This document shows positions 1 to 11,268 of a stretch of DNA of 11,893 nucleotides, in pieces (the stretch's first letter is position 1; each line of letters starts with the position of its first letter). The stretch covers positions 1 through 11,893 of the forward strand of contig JBBECO010000256.1 in NCBI GenBank assembly GCA_040881785.1. Direction: 5' to 3'. The translations under genes were made by a program, and so were the position numbers. Under the pieces are notes generated by a model. The model saw only the letters and a program-made list of their open reading frames with translations. It had not been told where the DNA came from and ran no database searches. This DNA comes from JACDCA01 sp040881785 (GTDB taxonomy: Bacteria > Acidobacteriota > Vicinamibacteria > Vicinamibacterales > 2-12-FULL-66-21).

Positions 1-206
1 CTCGCCTCGGCGAATCCCTCCGGAGACTGGTAGCGATACACCAGGTAGACCATGAAGAGTCCGCCGAAGAACATGATCTCCGTGACGAGGAACACCCACA
101 TGCCGAGCGTCGAGGCTTCGGCCTGCTGCGCCATGTCGTCGAAGTGGTGCTGCAGCTTCGGATGATGCGGATGCGGATGGGACGCCGGGTCGTAGGCCTC
201 AGACAA
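1..206 (-). CDS. coxC: Cytochrome c oxidase subunit III (CoxC), N-terminal part; cut by the window edge
   Basis: Subunit III is a membrane subunit of heme-copper oxidases that stabilises subunit I and its proton uptake; it binds no metal. Only the first 68 residues are present. They show a His-rich cytoplasmic leader (about residues 10-21, SHPHPHHPKLQHH) and then the typical first helix of this family (about 33-57, LGMWVFLVTEIMFFGGLFMV). The start is taken as TTG at 206-204 because a full AAGGAGG ribosome-binding sequence lies 6 nt upstream, and no in-frame ATG appears until residue 25. The gene overlaps the end of coxA by 8 nt, so translation is probably coupled. Total length and number of helices cannot be judged here. 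The family call is firm from the helix motif and from its place directly after coxB-coxA. Confidence 0.9.
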   Translation of the reverse strand, partial: MSEAYDPASHPHPHHPKLQHHFDDMAQQAEASTLGMWVFLVTEIMFFGGLFMVYLVYRYQSPEGFAEA

Positions 207-1800
207 CGCCCACCTCCTTGCTCGGCGCGTACTGGTGCGTGCCGTGCGTGACGATCGGCGTCACCGCGAAGTTCTCGGTCGGAGGCGGCGACGGAATCTC
301 CCATTCGAGGCCCTTGGCGCCCCACGGGTTGGCCGGCGCCGGCTTGCCCCGGAAGATCGAATACGTGAAATAGACCATCGGCAGCAGATAGCCGACCGCC
401 AGCACCGTGGCGCCGGCCGTCGAGAGGACGTTGAACACCTGGAACTCGGGCGGATACATGTGGTACCGGCGCGGCATGCCCAGGTAGCCGACCAGGAACT
501 GCGGGAAGAACGTCAGGTTGAAGCCGACGAAGACGAGCAGCGCCGCGAACTTCGCCCAGGCTTCCGGGTACATCTTGCCGCTGATCTTCGGCCACCAGTA
601 GTGCATGCCGCCCAGGTAACCCATGATCGCGCCGCCGACCATGATGTAGTGGAAGTGCGCGACGACGAAGTACGTGTCGTGCACGTGGATGTCGAGGCCC
701 ATCGCCGCGAGGAACAGGCCCGTCAGCCCGCCGATCGTGAACAGGCCGATGAAGCCGAACGCGTAGAGCATCGGCGACTCGAGACTGATCGAGCCGCGGT
801 AGATGGTCGCCGTCCAGTTGAACACCTTGATGGCCGAGGGCACCGCGACGATGAACGAGATCACCGAGAAGATCATCCCGGCGTACACCGACTGCCCTGC
901 GACGAAGATGTGGTGGCCCCACACGAGGAACCCGATGATCGCGATCGCCAGCGACGAGAAGGCAATGAACGAGTAGCCGAACACGTTCTTGCGCGAGAAG
1001 GCCTGCACGATCTCGCTGACCACCCCCATCGCCGGCAGGATCATGATGTAGACCGCCGGGTGTGAATAGAACCAGAAGAGGTGCTGGAACAGGATCGGGT
1101 CGCCGCCGAGGGCCGGATCGAAGATGCCGAAGTGCAGCACGCGTTCGACCGCCACGAGGAGGATCGTGATCGCGATGACGGGCGTGCCGAGGATGAAGAT
1201 CAGGCTCGTCGCGTAGTGGGCCCAGACGAACAGCGGCATCCGGAACCAGGTCATCCCCGGCGCGCGCATCCGGTGGGTCGTGACGATGAAGTTCAGGCCC
1301 GTGAGGATCGACGAAAACCCGGTAATGAAGACGCCGAGCGCCGCCATGATGACGTGACTGTTGGCGGCCGCCGTGCTGTACGGCGTGTAGAACGTCCAGC
1401 CGGTGTCCACCCCTCCGCTGAGAGCCGCCACCAGCGTGAAGGTCCCGCCCAGGACGTAGATGTACCAGCTGAGGAGGTTGATGCGCGGAAACGCCAGGTC
1501 TTTGCACCCCAGCATGATCGGCAGGAAGAAATTGCCGAGCACCGCCGGGATCGACGGGATCAGGAAGAAGAAGACCATCACCACGCCGTGCATGGTGAAC
1601 ATCTTGTTGTAGGTCTCGGCCGTCATCATGTCGCCGGCCGGCGTCAGCAGCTCGAGCCTGATCAGGAAGGCGAACATCCCGCCGAGGAAGAAGAAGAACG
1701 TGATCGACGCCAGGTACAGCAGCGCGATGCGCTTGTGGTCTTTCGTCAGCAGCCACGACGCCAGGCCGTGGCCGTTGTTCAGGTAATTCAGGGTCGCCAT
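199..1800 (-). CDS. coxA: Cytochrome c oxidase subunit I (CoxA), A2-type heme-copper oxidase
   Basis: This is the catalytic subunit, which reduces oxygen to water at a heme a3-CuB site and pumps protons; it is 533 residues with about 12 membrane helices. Visible ligands by family position are H71 (TMHG) and H384 for heme a, H382 (AHFHYIMVGG) for heme a3, and H247, H296 and H297 for CuB, with Y251 placed to crosslink to H247. The D-channel entry Asp is kept (D101, CKDLAFPR), as is the K-channel Lys (K325, PSAIKVFNW). The helix VI glutamate of A1 enzymes is absent; FYSHPAVY (244-251) carries the Tyr-Ser pair of the A2 subtype instead. The start is the ATG at 1800: its protein begins MATLNYLNN, GGGAAG lies 8 nt upstream, and it follows the coxB stop by 2 nt. 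A frame open further upstream only overlaps coxB. Length is normal and all metal ligands are present. Confidence 0.98.
   Translation of the reverse strand: MATLNYLNNGHGLASWLLTKDHKRIALLYLASITFFFFLGGMFAFLIRLELLTPAGDMMTAETYNKMFTMHGVVMVFFFLIPSIPAVLGNFFLPIMLGCKDLAFPRINLLSWYIYVLGGTFTLVAALSGGVDTGWTFYTPYSTAAANSHVIMAALGVFITGFSSILTGLNFIVTTHRMRAPGMTWFRMPLFVWAHYATSLIFILGTPVIAITILLVAVERVLHFGIFDPALGGDPILFQHLFWFYSHPAVYIMILPAMGVVSEIVQAFSRKNVFGYSFIAFSSLAIAIIGFLVWGHHIFVAGQSVYAGMIFSVISFIVAVPSAIKVFNWTATIYRGSISLESPMLYAFGFIGLFTIGGLTGLFLAAMGLDIHVHDTYFVVAHFHYIMVGGAIMGYLGGMHYWWPKISGKMYPEAWAKFAALLVFVGFNLTFFPQFLVGYLGMPRRYHMYPPEFQVFNVLSTAGATVLAVGYLLPMVYFTYSIFRGKPAPANPWGAKGLEWEIPSPPPTENFAVTPIVTHGTHQYAPSKEVGVV
213..219 (-). 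promoter_or_regulatory. Ribosome-binding site that fixes the TTG start of coxC
   Basis: A full AAGGAGG lies on the minus strand inside the last codons of coxA, 6 nt before the TTG at 206-204. The strength and spacing support a rare TTG start over the in-frame ATG 24 codons further on. Confidence 0.75.
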
Positions 1801-1802
1801 AG

Positions 1803-2774
1803 TTAGTTCTTCCCAGTCCCGGCCGGCGCAGGTGCTCCGCCCTGGGCGCTCAGCGACTTCACGTACGCAATCAGCTGCAGCAGCTGCTCCTCGGTGACCA
1901 GCCCCTGGAAGGTCGGCATGATCGGCTGGAAGCCTTCGACGATCTTGGCCTGCGGATTCACGATCGATTCGCGCAGATACGCCTCGTCGGCGATCACGCT
2001 CTGGCCGTTCTGCAGCGGCACCGGCTTGTTGTACAGGTTCGCCAGCATCGGCCCGCGCCCCTGCGTGCCGGAGAGGTGGCAGGTGATGCACGCCAGATCG
2101 GTGAACAGCTTCTCGCCGGCCGCCACCGGCGACACCGCGGCGCCACTACCGCCGCCCAGCCAGGCCTGGAACTCCTGGGGTTCCATGGCGACGATCCAGC
2201 CGATCATGCCCGAATGCTTCGTCCCGCAGTACTCGGCGCAGAACAGGTGATACCTGCCGGGCTTGGTCGCGGTGAACCACAGGTGGTTGTAGCGCCCCGG
2301 AATCACGTCCGCCTTCACCCGGAACGCCGGGATGTAAAAGCTGTGCAGCACGTCCTCCGAGCCCATGATCAGCTTCACCGGACGGCCCACCGGCACGTGC
2401 AGCTCGTTGATCTCGCGCTGCCCGTCCATGTGCTGCACCTTCCACATCCACTGCTTGCCGACGACGTAGACCTCCATGGCGCCCACGGGCGGCCGGTACA
2501 GGTCGAAGAACACCTTGGCGCCCCACGCGAACATCACCATGACGATGCAGAAGGGGATGATCGTCCAGAGCAACTCGAGCGCGAGTGACCCGTGTATCGC
2601 GTGGCCGATCTCGTCGGCATGGCGCCGGCGGTACTTGATCGCGAACAGCACCACCAGGCCGGCGATGAGGATCGAGAAAAAGGCCGTCACCGCGACCATG
2701 AAAAAGTAGATCCCGTCTACCTGGCCTGCCTGTGCCGACGCCTGCTGCGGAAAGAGCGGAAAGTTCGTGAACAT
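1803..2774 (-). CDS. coxB: Cytochrome c oxidase subunit II with fused cytochrome c domain (caa3-type CoxB)
   Basis: Subunit II receives electrons outside the membrane and passes them through CuA to subunit I. The 323 residues show an N-terminal hairpin of two helices (about 22-47 and 66-90), the aromatic electron-entry stretch (105-115, VGKQWMWKVQH), and a cupredoxin domain with all CuA ligands: H144, C179, E181 (backbone), C183, H187 and M190 (CAEYCGTKHSGM). After a Gly/Ala linker (207-218) comes a class I cytochrome c domain with heme motif CITCH (229-233) and probable axial M286 (PIMPTF). The fused heme defines the caa3 type and removes the need for a separate soluble cytochrome c donor. 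The start is the ATG at 2774, 3 nt after the sco stop; no clear ribosome-binding site is seen, so coupling to sco is likely. The tail (311-323) is Gly/Ala/Pro-rich and low in complexity. Confidence 0.98.
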   Translation of the reverse strand: MFTNFPLFPQQASAQAGQVDGIYFFMVAVTAFFSILIAGLVVLFAIKYRRRHADEIGHAIHGSLALELLWTIIPFCIVMVMFAWGAKVFFDLYRPPVGAMEVYVVGKQWMWKVQHMDGQREINELHVPVGRPVKLIMGSEDVLHSFYIPAFRVKADVIPGRYNHLWFTATKPGRYHLFCAEYCGTKHSGMIGWIVAMEPQEFQAWLGGGSGAAVSPVAAGEKLFTDLACITCHLSGTQGRGPMLANLYNKPVPLQNGQSVIADEAYLRESIVNPQAKIVEGFQPIMPTFQGLVTEEQLLQLIAYVKSLSAQGGAPAPAGTGKN

Positions 2775-2777
2775 CGT

Positions 2778-3650
2778 TTAAGTTCGATTGGCGGCCGTGG
2801 CCGAACGGCGGCGCTCGGCGCGTTCGCGCCGGAGCGAGACGAACAGGAAGGCGGCAAACGCGATCATCGTCGCCACCGCGCCGATCCGCACCATCGTCAG
2901 CGCGGCCGCGCCGTATTTGCCCGTGGCCGGATCGTAGTGATAGCAGAGCAGGAGCACGCTATCGATCGGCGACCCGATGCGTTCCTCCGACGCTTCGACG
3001 ATGCCGAGGCGGATGTCGCGCGCCGAGAACTCGATGCCGTAGAAGTAGCGCGCGATCACGCCCTTGGGCGTCAGGAGCTCGAGGCCCGCCCCGTGCGCGT
3101 ATTGCTTGATCGTCTCATCGTAGGCGTACCGGAAGCCCACGGCGTTGGCCAGCGCGCGGATGTTCTCCTCGCGTCCGGTCAGGAAATGCCAGCCGTGGGC
3201 CGTGTCGGGACGGCCGTAGCGGTCCACGTAGGCCTGCTTCTTCGCCGCCGCCAGGCCGGGCCCTTCGCGCGGATTGATGCTTACCACCACGACGTCGAAT
3301 TCCTTGCCGACGTCGAAGTTCAGGATTTTCAGCGCCCCGGTCAGGCCGTTGAGCACCTGCGTGCAGAGCATCGGGCACTCGTAATACGCGAGCACCAGGA
3401 TCACCGGCCGCTTGCCCATGTAGTCGCGGAGCGTGATGTCGCGGCCGGTCTCGTCCACGAACGCGAGGTCCAGCGGCACCTGATGATTGAGCCGCTGATC
3501 GATGCCGACCTGCGCCAGCAGCCCGGGCTTGGCCGCCGTGGGCTCACCCGGCGTCATCTGCGGCAGCGGCGTCTGCTGCGCCGACACCCCTCCCGGAACC
3601 GCGAGTAGTGCAGCGAACCCGAATGAGATGACGGCGCGGAGTGGTGTCAT
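2778..3650 (-). CDS. SCO1/SenC-family copper chaperone for the CuA site, with a C-terminal anchor
   Basis: SCO proteins are thioredoxin-fold copper proteins that deliver or reduce copper for CuA of oxidase subunit II. Of the 290 residues, 1-24 form a likely signal peptide (MTPLRAVIS...GGVSA, cut before QQ). The thioredoxin-like domain follows, with the copper motif CPMLC (C92, C96) and the usual distant His as H186 (QYAHGAGLELL), where many family members have an Asp-His-Ser triplet. DTAHGWHFLTG (149-159) is also typical. A single helix near the C-terminus (about 251-273), followed by an Arg-rich end (RRERAERRR), should anchor it with the domain outside and the tail inside. Classical SCO1 is anchored at the N-terminus instead. 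The start overlaps the preceding stop as ATGA, and AGGGA lies about 9 nt upstream. It sits directly before coxB, its expected client. Confidence 0.93.
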   Translation of the reverse strand: MTPLRAVISFGFAALLAVPGGVSAQQTPLPQMTPGEPTAAKPGLLAQVGIDQRLNHQVPLDLAFVDETGRDITLRDYMGKRPVILVLAYYECPMLCTQVLNGLTGALKILNFDVGKEFDVVVVSINPREGPGLAAAKKQAYVDRYGRPDTAHGWHFLTGREENIRALANAVGFRYAYDETIKQYAHGAGLELLTPKGVIARYFYGIEFSARDIRLGIVEASEERIGSPIDSVLLLCYHYDPATGKYGAAALTMVRIGAVATMIAFAAFLFVSLRRERAERRRSATAANRT

Positions 3651-4147
3651 TGGTTGTTTCCCTTGGGTTTCATCGGAATCGCGCGGCCACCGCTGGATTC
3701 TCCGCGGGACGGCGTGCGCGTACCCAGCGAGGGATCGGTCGGCGCATCCGCGCGCGTGGGGATCCCCTGCTCCAGCAACTGCTTCTTCCCTGCGTCGATG
3801 CCCTTCAGCCGCTCGGCGAGCGAGTCGCGGAACTCCTGGAGGTTCCTGGGCTCGTCGAGGAGCAGGCGCGGCTGCGGCGGCTCCTGGCCGGCCGGCCGCG
3901 CCAGCGGCGACGTGACCGGCTCGTTGCGGACCGCCTGGCGCTCGAAGAAGGTGATCAGCCCATACATCGCCACGGCGAGGAGGGCGGTCACCAGCGCGAG
4001 GCCGCCGGCAAAACCGAGGATCGCCCGGACGTTGACGTCGCTGTGCTCGTGCGCGACGTCCTCGTTGTGGAGCTCCTCCTGGTCGTACAGGTGCTCGTCG
4101 TCGTGATGACCGGCGGGCTGCGGCGGCCGGTGCTCAGTGGGCGTCAT
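3647..4147 (-). CDS. Uncharacterised single-helix protein with a His/acid-rich N-terminus, between actF and sco
   Basis: I do not recognise a named family with confidence. The 166 residues show an N-terminal stretch very rich in His, Asp and Glu (about 5-38, including GHHDDEHLYD), one strong membrane helix (about 41-68), and a polar Pro/Arg-rich remainder containing an amphipathic stretch (about 93-129, LLLDEPRNLQEFRDSLAERL followed by KQLLEQGIP). The last 35 residues look disordered. The start is well supported: AAGGAGG lies 9 nt upstream, inside the end of actF, with a 14-nt overlap; the stop overlaps the sco start as ATGA. Being locked between ACIII and oxidase assembly genes suggests a small accessory subunit or assembly factor, perhaps like the extra single-helix subunits seen in some ACIII structures, or a copper-handling partner of SCO. 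Both roles are inference. Membrane orientation is unclear from charge alone. Confidence 0.85.
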   Translation of the reverse strand: MTPTEHRPPQPAGHHDDEHLYDQEELHNEDVAHEHSDVNVRAILGFAGGLALVTALLAVAMYGLITFFERQAVRNEPVTSPLARPAGQEPPQPRLLLDEPRNLQEFRDSLAERLKGIDAGKKQLLEQGIPTRADAPTDPSLGTRTPSRGESSGGRAIPMKPKGNNQ

Positions 4148-5327
4148 GCGCGAACGCCTCCTTCATGTAGGGATCGTTGAGGGGCATCAGGGCGCGGCTC
4201 TGCAGGAACCGTGCGAACACGAACAGCCAGATCCCGACCAGGCCGGCCGGGATCGCGACGTCCATCCAGTGGATCGGGAAGCCGTCGTGGGCGAACGTCG
4301 GGCCGACGAGCCAGATCGTGTCCACGAGGCGCATCACGAGAATGAAGATCGCGATGCGCGAGAGCCACGGGCTCTTCTTGATGTCCTGCGACAGCAGCAG
4401 GACGAAGGGGAACGCGAAGTGGCCCAGGACGAGCGCGAGCGCCACGACACCCCAGCCGCCGCGCATGCGTTCGATGAACCAGGGGATCTCTTCCGGCAGG
4501 TTGCCCGACCAGATGATCAGGAACTGCGAGAAGTTGAGGTACGCCCAGAGCATCGTGAACGCGAGAAGCAGCTTGCCGAGATCGTGGAAGTGCCGCTTCG
4601 TGAGACGGCCGGCGAGCGCGCCCACGGGGCCGATCGTCGCCAGCACGGCGATCGCCAGCGCGAACGCCGCGAGGCCGAAGCCGGACACGAACATCAACCC
4701 GAAGATCGTCGAGTACCAGTGCGGATCGAGCGACATGACCCAGTCGGTCACCGCGAACGTGATCGTCAACACCAGAAACAGCAGCGCCGGGGCGCTCAGC
4801 GTGCGGAAGCGCACCATGCCGGCCGCATCGAGCGAGGCCTCGCCGCGGTCCTGCTCGGCCGACCACTTGCTCAGCAGCCAGGCGCAGGCCATCCAGAACG
4901 CGAAGTAGATGACCGCACGCACCATGAAGAACGTCGGATTCAGGTACGGCGCCTTCGTCTGGAGGATGGCGTCGGCGGCCACGGCCTCCGGCCGCGCCCA
5001 GAGGTAGAGCGCGGGCAGCGCGAAGAGAATCGGGACGAAAAACAGCGCCACGAGCGGCATCGTCCGGCTGGCGGCCTCGAAGACGCGGCGCCCCACGAGC
5101 CCCCACTGGCCGCCCGAGAGATGCTGCAGCATCAGGAGACCGAGCGAGCCGAGTGTCAGCCCGAGGCAAAACAGAAAGCCGATCAGCCACGACTGGAAGA
5201 ACTGGTCGCGGTCCGTCATCGCGCCGAAGGCGCCTGCGGCGAGCCCGATCACCCCGACGATCAACGCCCGCTGCTGCAGCCGGGCGAGCGCAGGCACGTC
5301 GGTCGGATTAACTGCGTGTGTGGCCAT
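4134..5327 (-). CDS. actF: Alternative complex III membrane subunit ActF
   Basis: ActF is one of the two large integral subunits of ACIII, the quinol-oxidising complex that replaces cytochrome bc1; it is distantly related to the NrfD-like ActC and is thought to help form a proton path. The 397 residues contain about ten helices (roughly 20-36, 44-68, 90-110, 132-154, 178-199, 206-231, 252-273, 293-313, 321-341 and 356-377). Hallmark stretches are SGGQWGLVGRRVFEA (71-85), TDWVMSLDPHWYSTIFG (194-210) and YLNFSQFLIIWSGNLPEEIP (263-282). The start is the ATG at 5327. Its ribosome-binding site is weak (only GAG close to the start), and just upstream is the repeat-filled spacer that separates it from actE, so expression may differ from the genes before it. 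It overlaps the next gene by 14 nt. Heme and iron-sulfur motifs are absent, as expected. Confidence 0.95.
   Translation of the reverse strand: MATHAVNPTDVPALARLQQRALIVGVIGLAAGAFGAMTDRDQFFQSWLIGFLFCLGLTLGSLGLLMLQHLSGGQWGLVGRRVFEAASRTMPLVALFFVPILFALPALYLWARPEAVAADAILQTKAPYLNPTFFMVRAVIYFAFWMACAWLLSKWSAEQDRGEASLDAAGMVRFRTLSAPALLFLVLTITFAVTDWVMSLDPHWYSTIFGLMFVSGFGLAAFALAIAVLATIGPVGALAGRLTKRHFHDLGKLLLAFTMLWAYLNFSQFLIIWSGNLPEEIPWFIERMRGGWGVVALALVLGHFAFPFVLLLSQDIKKSPWLSRIAIFILVMRLVDTIWLVGPTFAHDGFPIHWMDVAIPAGLVGIWLFVFARFLQSRALMPLNDPYMKEAFAHDAH
4157..4163 (-). promoter_or_regulatory. Ribosome-binding site for the small membrane protein, inside actF
   Basis: AAGGAGG on the minus strand lies 9 nt before the ATG at 4147-4145, within the final codons of actF. 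It fixes the start of the uncharacterised gene and shows that the gene is translated from the actF mRNA. Confidence 0.7.
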
Positions 5328-5350
5328 TACTCAAAAATTCCAACTCCCAA

Positions 5351-5365
5351 CTGCCTCGAAGGCAG
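5351..5365. repeat. Short inverted repeat joining the hairpin pair
   Basis: CTGCCT and AGGCAG (5351-5356 and 5360-5365) form a perfect 6-bp stem with a 3-nt loop. The right arm shares bases with the first 33-bp unit, so the two hairpins exclude each other. On the actF-sense transcript it is the last hairpin before the actF start. Confidence 0.7.
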
Positions 5366-5426
5366 GGCTGAAAGCCCTGCGCTACACGTCACGGGCAGGG
5401 CTGAAAGCCCTGCGCTACACGTCACG
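5361..5426. repeat. Tandem pair of identical 33-bp hairpin repeats
   Basis: Positions 5361-5393 and 5394-5426 are identical 33-bp units. Each contains a perfect 8-bp inverted repeat, GCAGGGCT and AGCCCTGC, around a 3-nt loop (arms at 5362-5369/5373-5380 and 5395-5402/5406-5413), followed by GCTACACGTCACG. In the transcript two stable GC-rich hairpins would form between actE and actF. Such units resemble dispersed extragenic palindromes (REP-like). From memory similar units are common in Acidobacteriota genomes, but copy number cannot be seen here. Confidence 0.93.
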
Positions 5427-5465
5427 TGACTCAAACTCCAACTGTTGGGCGTTTTCATGTTCGCC

Positions 5466-6122
5466 CTATTGCCCGCCTCGTCCCGACGGCGGCGTGCCAC
5501 CGGGCGGTTTCTGTCCCGGAGGCGGTGGTGTGCCCTGTGGCGCAGCGGGCAAAGGTACGGAATCGGCCGCGTCCGGCGCAGCGGCGCCCGGGCTCATCTG
5601 CAGTGCCTTGACATACGCGATGATGCGCCAGCGGTCGCGGGCGTCGATCTGCGCCTTGTAGTCCGGCATCGCGCCGAAGCCGTTCGTGATGACGTCGAAC
5701 AGGTACCCGGGAGCCGCCTGCTTCATCCGGTCGATGTGGAACGACGGCGGCTGGCGGTATCCGCGCTGCACGACCATCCCGCGGCCGTTGCCGCTCTGGT
5801 CGTGACAGGGGGCGCAGAAGATGTTGTAGCGCTGCTGTCCGCGATCGAGATCCGCCGCCGTGATCGCAAACGGCATCTCGGTCACGGTCACGCCGTAGTC
5901 CTTGCCCGTGAAGAGCGGCTCGTCCGCATTGAGCGCGCCGCGCGGCACCGTGCCCTCGATCGCCGGACGCGCGCTCATGCCGTCCGCAAACAGCGTGCTC
6001 GCCTGCAGCGGCCGGTACTTCGGCTGGTTGTGCATGTCCTGCCGGCAGCCGGCCAGGAACAGCAGGGCGCAGACCACCACGGCGATGTGATTCCAGCGGC
6101 TCGGCCTATGGCTCGATGTCAT
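5466..6122 (-). CDS. actE: Alternative complex III monoheme cytochrome c lipoprotein ActE
   Basis: ActE is the single-heme, membrane-anchored cytochrome c of ACIII, placed to hand electrons on to the oxidase. The 218 residues start with a lipoprotein signal (hydrophobic 12-24, lipobox LAGC with lipid-bearing C26). The heme motif CAPCH is at 103-107 and the likely axial Met is M152 (GAMPDY), followed by an amphipathic helix typical of class I cytochromes (RWRIIAYVKALQ). The early stretch around 28-58 (DMHNQPKYRPLQASTLFADG) is characteristic of this subunit. The tail from about 180 is Pro/Gly/Ala-rich and probably disordered. The start is chosen as the ATG at 6122, with GGAAG just upstream and a 17-nt overlap with actD. 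An in-frame ATG at 6188 would add 22 residues before the signal peptide and deepen the overlap to 83 nt, so it is less likely. Confidence 0.95.
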   Translation of the reverse strand: MTSSHRPSRWNHIAVVVCALLFLAGCRQDMHNQPKYRPLQASTLFADGMSARPAIEGTVPRGALNADEPLFTGKDYGVTVTEMPFAITAADLDRGQQRYNIFCAPCHDQSGNGRGMVVQRGYRQPPSFHIDRMKQAAPGYLFDVITNGFGAMPDYKAQIDARDRWRIIAYVKALQMSPGAAAPDAADSVPLPAAPQGTPPPPGQKPPGGTPPSGRGGQ

Positions 6123-6648
6123 TGACTTCCCTGGCTCCAAGGCTCTGTAGAAACTGACGCGTCCTGTTGATGTCGAACTTCGGGTCATCGGCTTCGATCG
6201 CCAGGAACAGGCCGTCCTGACTCGCGTGCTCCGCGAAGCGTTTCACGTTGAAGACCGGGTGATACGGCATCGGCAGCCCGTTGAGCACGATCAGCGCCAG
6301 CACGGTCGTCAGCGACGCCAGCAGGATCGTCACCTCGAAGGTCACCGGGATGAACGACGGCCAGCTGTTGAAGGGCCGCCCGCCGATGTTCAGCGGGTAG
6401 GCGATCACCGAGACCCAGTAGCAGAGGCCGAACCCGGCGAGGCAGCCGAGGATGCCGCCGACCAGCACCGCGAATGGCAGCCGCTTGTCGTCCAGCTCGA
6501 GCACCTCGAACAGCTCGTGGATCGGATACGGCGAAAACGCGTCCACCTTCCGATAGCCCTCGGCATGCGTCCGTCTGGCCGCCTGGACGAGCGCGGTCGG
6601 ATCGGAGAACTCCGCCATCAGACCGTAGAGGGGCGTATGTGCATCCAT
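6106..6648 (-). CDS. actD: Alternative complex III membrane subunit ActD (DUF3341 family)
   Basis: ActD is a small two-helix subunit of ACIII without cofactors that packs beside the large membrane subunits. The 180 residues match the DUF3341 pattern: an N-terminal soluble part with LYGLMAEF and DAFSPYPIHEL (about 37-47), a first helix (about 58-80), the loop NIGGRPFNSWPSFIPVTFE (87-105), a second helix (about 99-122), PYHPVFN (128-134), and a C-terminal domain ending near EVNDIEP. Two starts are possible. The ATG at 6648 has AGGA 10 nt upstream. The ATG at 6657 adds only three residues but has the same AGGA one base away, which is too close; I prefer 6648. The gene follows actC almost directly and overlaps actE by 17 nt. 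Nothing is missing relative to the family. Confidence 0.94.
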   Translation of the reverse strand: MDAHTPLYGLMAEFSDPTALVQAARRTHAEGYRKVDAFSPYPIHELFEVLELDDKRLPFAVLVGGILGCLAGFGLCYWVSVIAYPLNIGGRPFNSWPSFIPVTFEVTILLASLTTVLALIVLNGLPMPYHPVFNVKRFAEHASQDGLFLAIEADDPKFDINRTRQFLQSLGAREVNDIEP

Positions 6649-6660
6649 AGCGTGCATGTC

Positions 6661-11267
<4,607 letters not shown>

Positions 11268-11268
11268 T

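Larger units (their letters stand above)
5328..5465. other. 138-bp actE-actF spacer, occupied mainly by repeats
   Basis: This is the longest non-coding gap in the window. It holds two tandem 33-bp hairpin units, a smaller adjoining hairpin, a 10-bp palindrome (5421-5430) and near-identical flanks: a 25-bp stretch at 5329-5353 and a shorter 16-bp version at 5429-5444, both starting ACTCAAA and ending in AACTG. I see no convincing promoter, and no hairpin followed directly by a T-run on either strand. In the sense direction a five-T run lies about 13 nt after the last hairpin, too far for a typical terminator. Confidence 0.8.

Noticed and set aside
1801..2091. Upstream extension of coxA by 97 residues
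   Set aside because: It lies entirely over the cytochrome c end of coxB, encodes an Arg/Ala-rich sequence unlike the family, and the ATG at 1800 has a good ribosome-binding site and a family-like N-terminus.
5351..5426. CRISPR array or intrinsic terminator in the actE-actF spacer
   Set aside because: There are only two directly adjacent copies with no spacers between them, so it is not CRISPR. Neither strand has a T-run directly after a stem, so a standard terminator is not supported.
5421..5430. The perfect 10-bp palindrome GTCACGTGAC as a regulator-binding site
   Set aside because: It arises where the end of the second 33-bp unit meets the flank; a single copy inside repeat DNA is not enough to call an operator.
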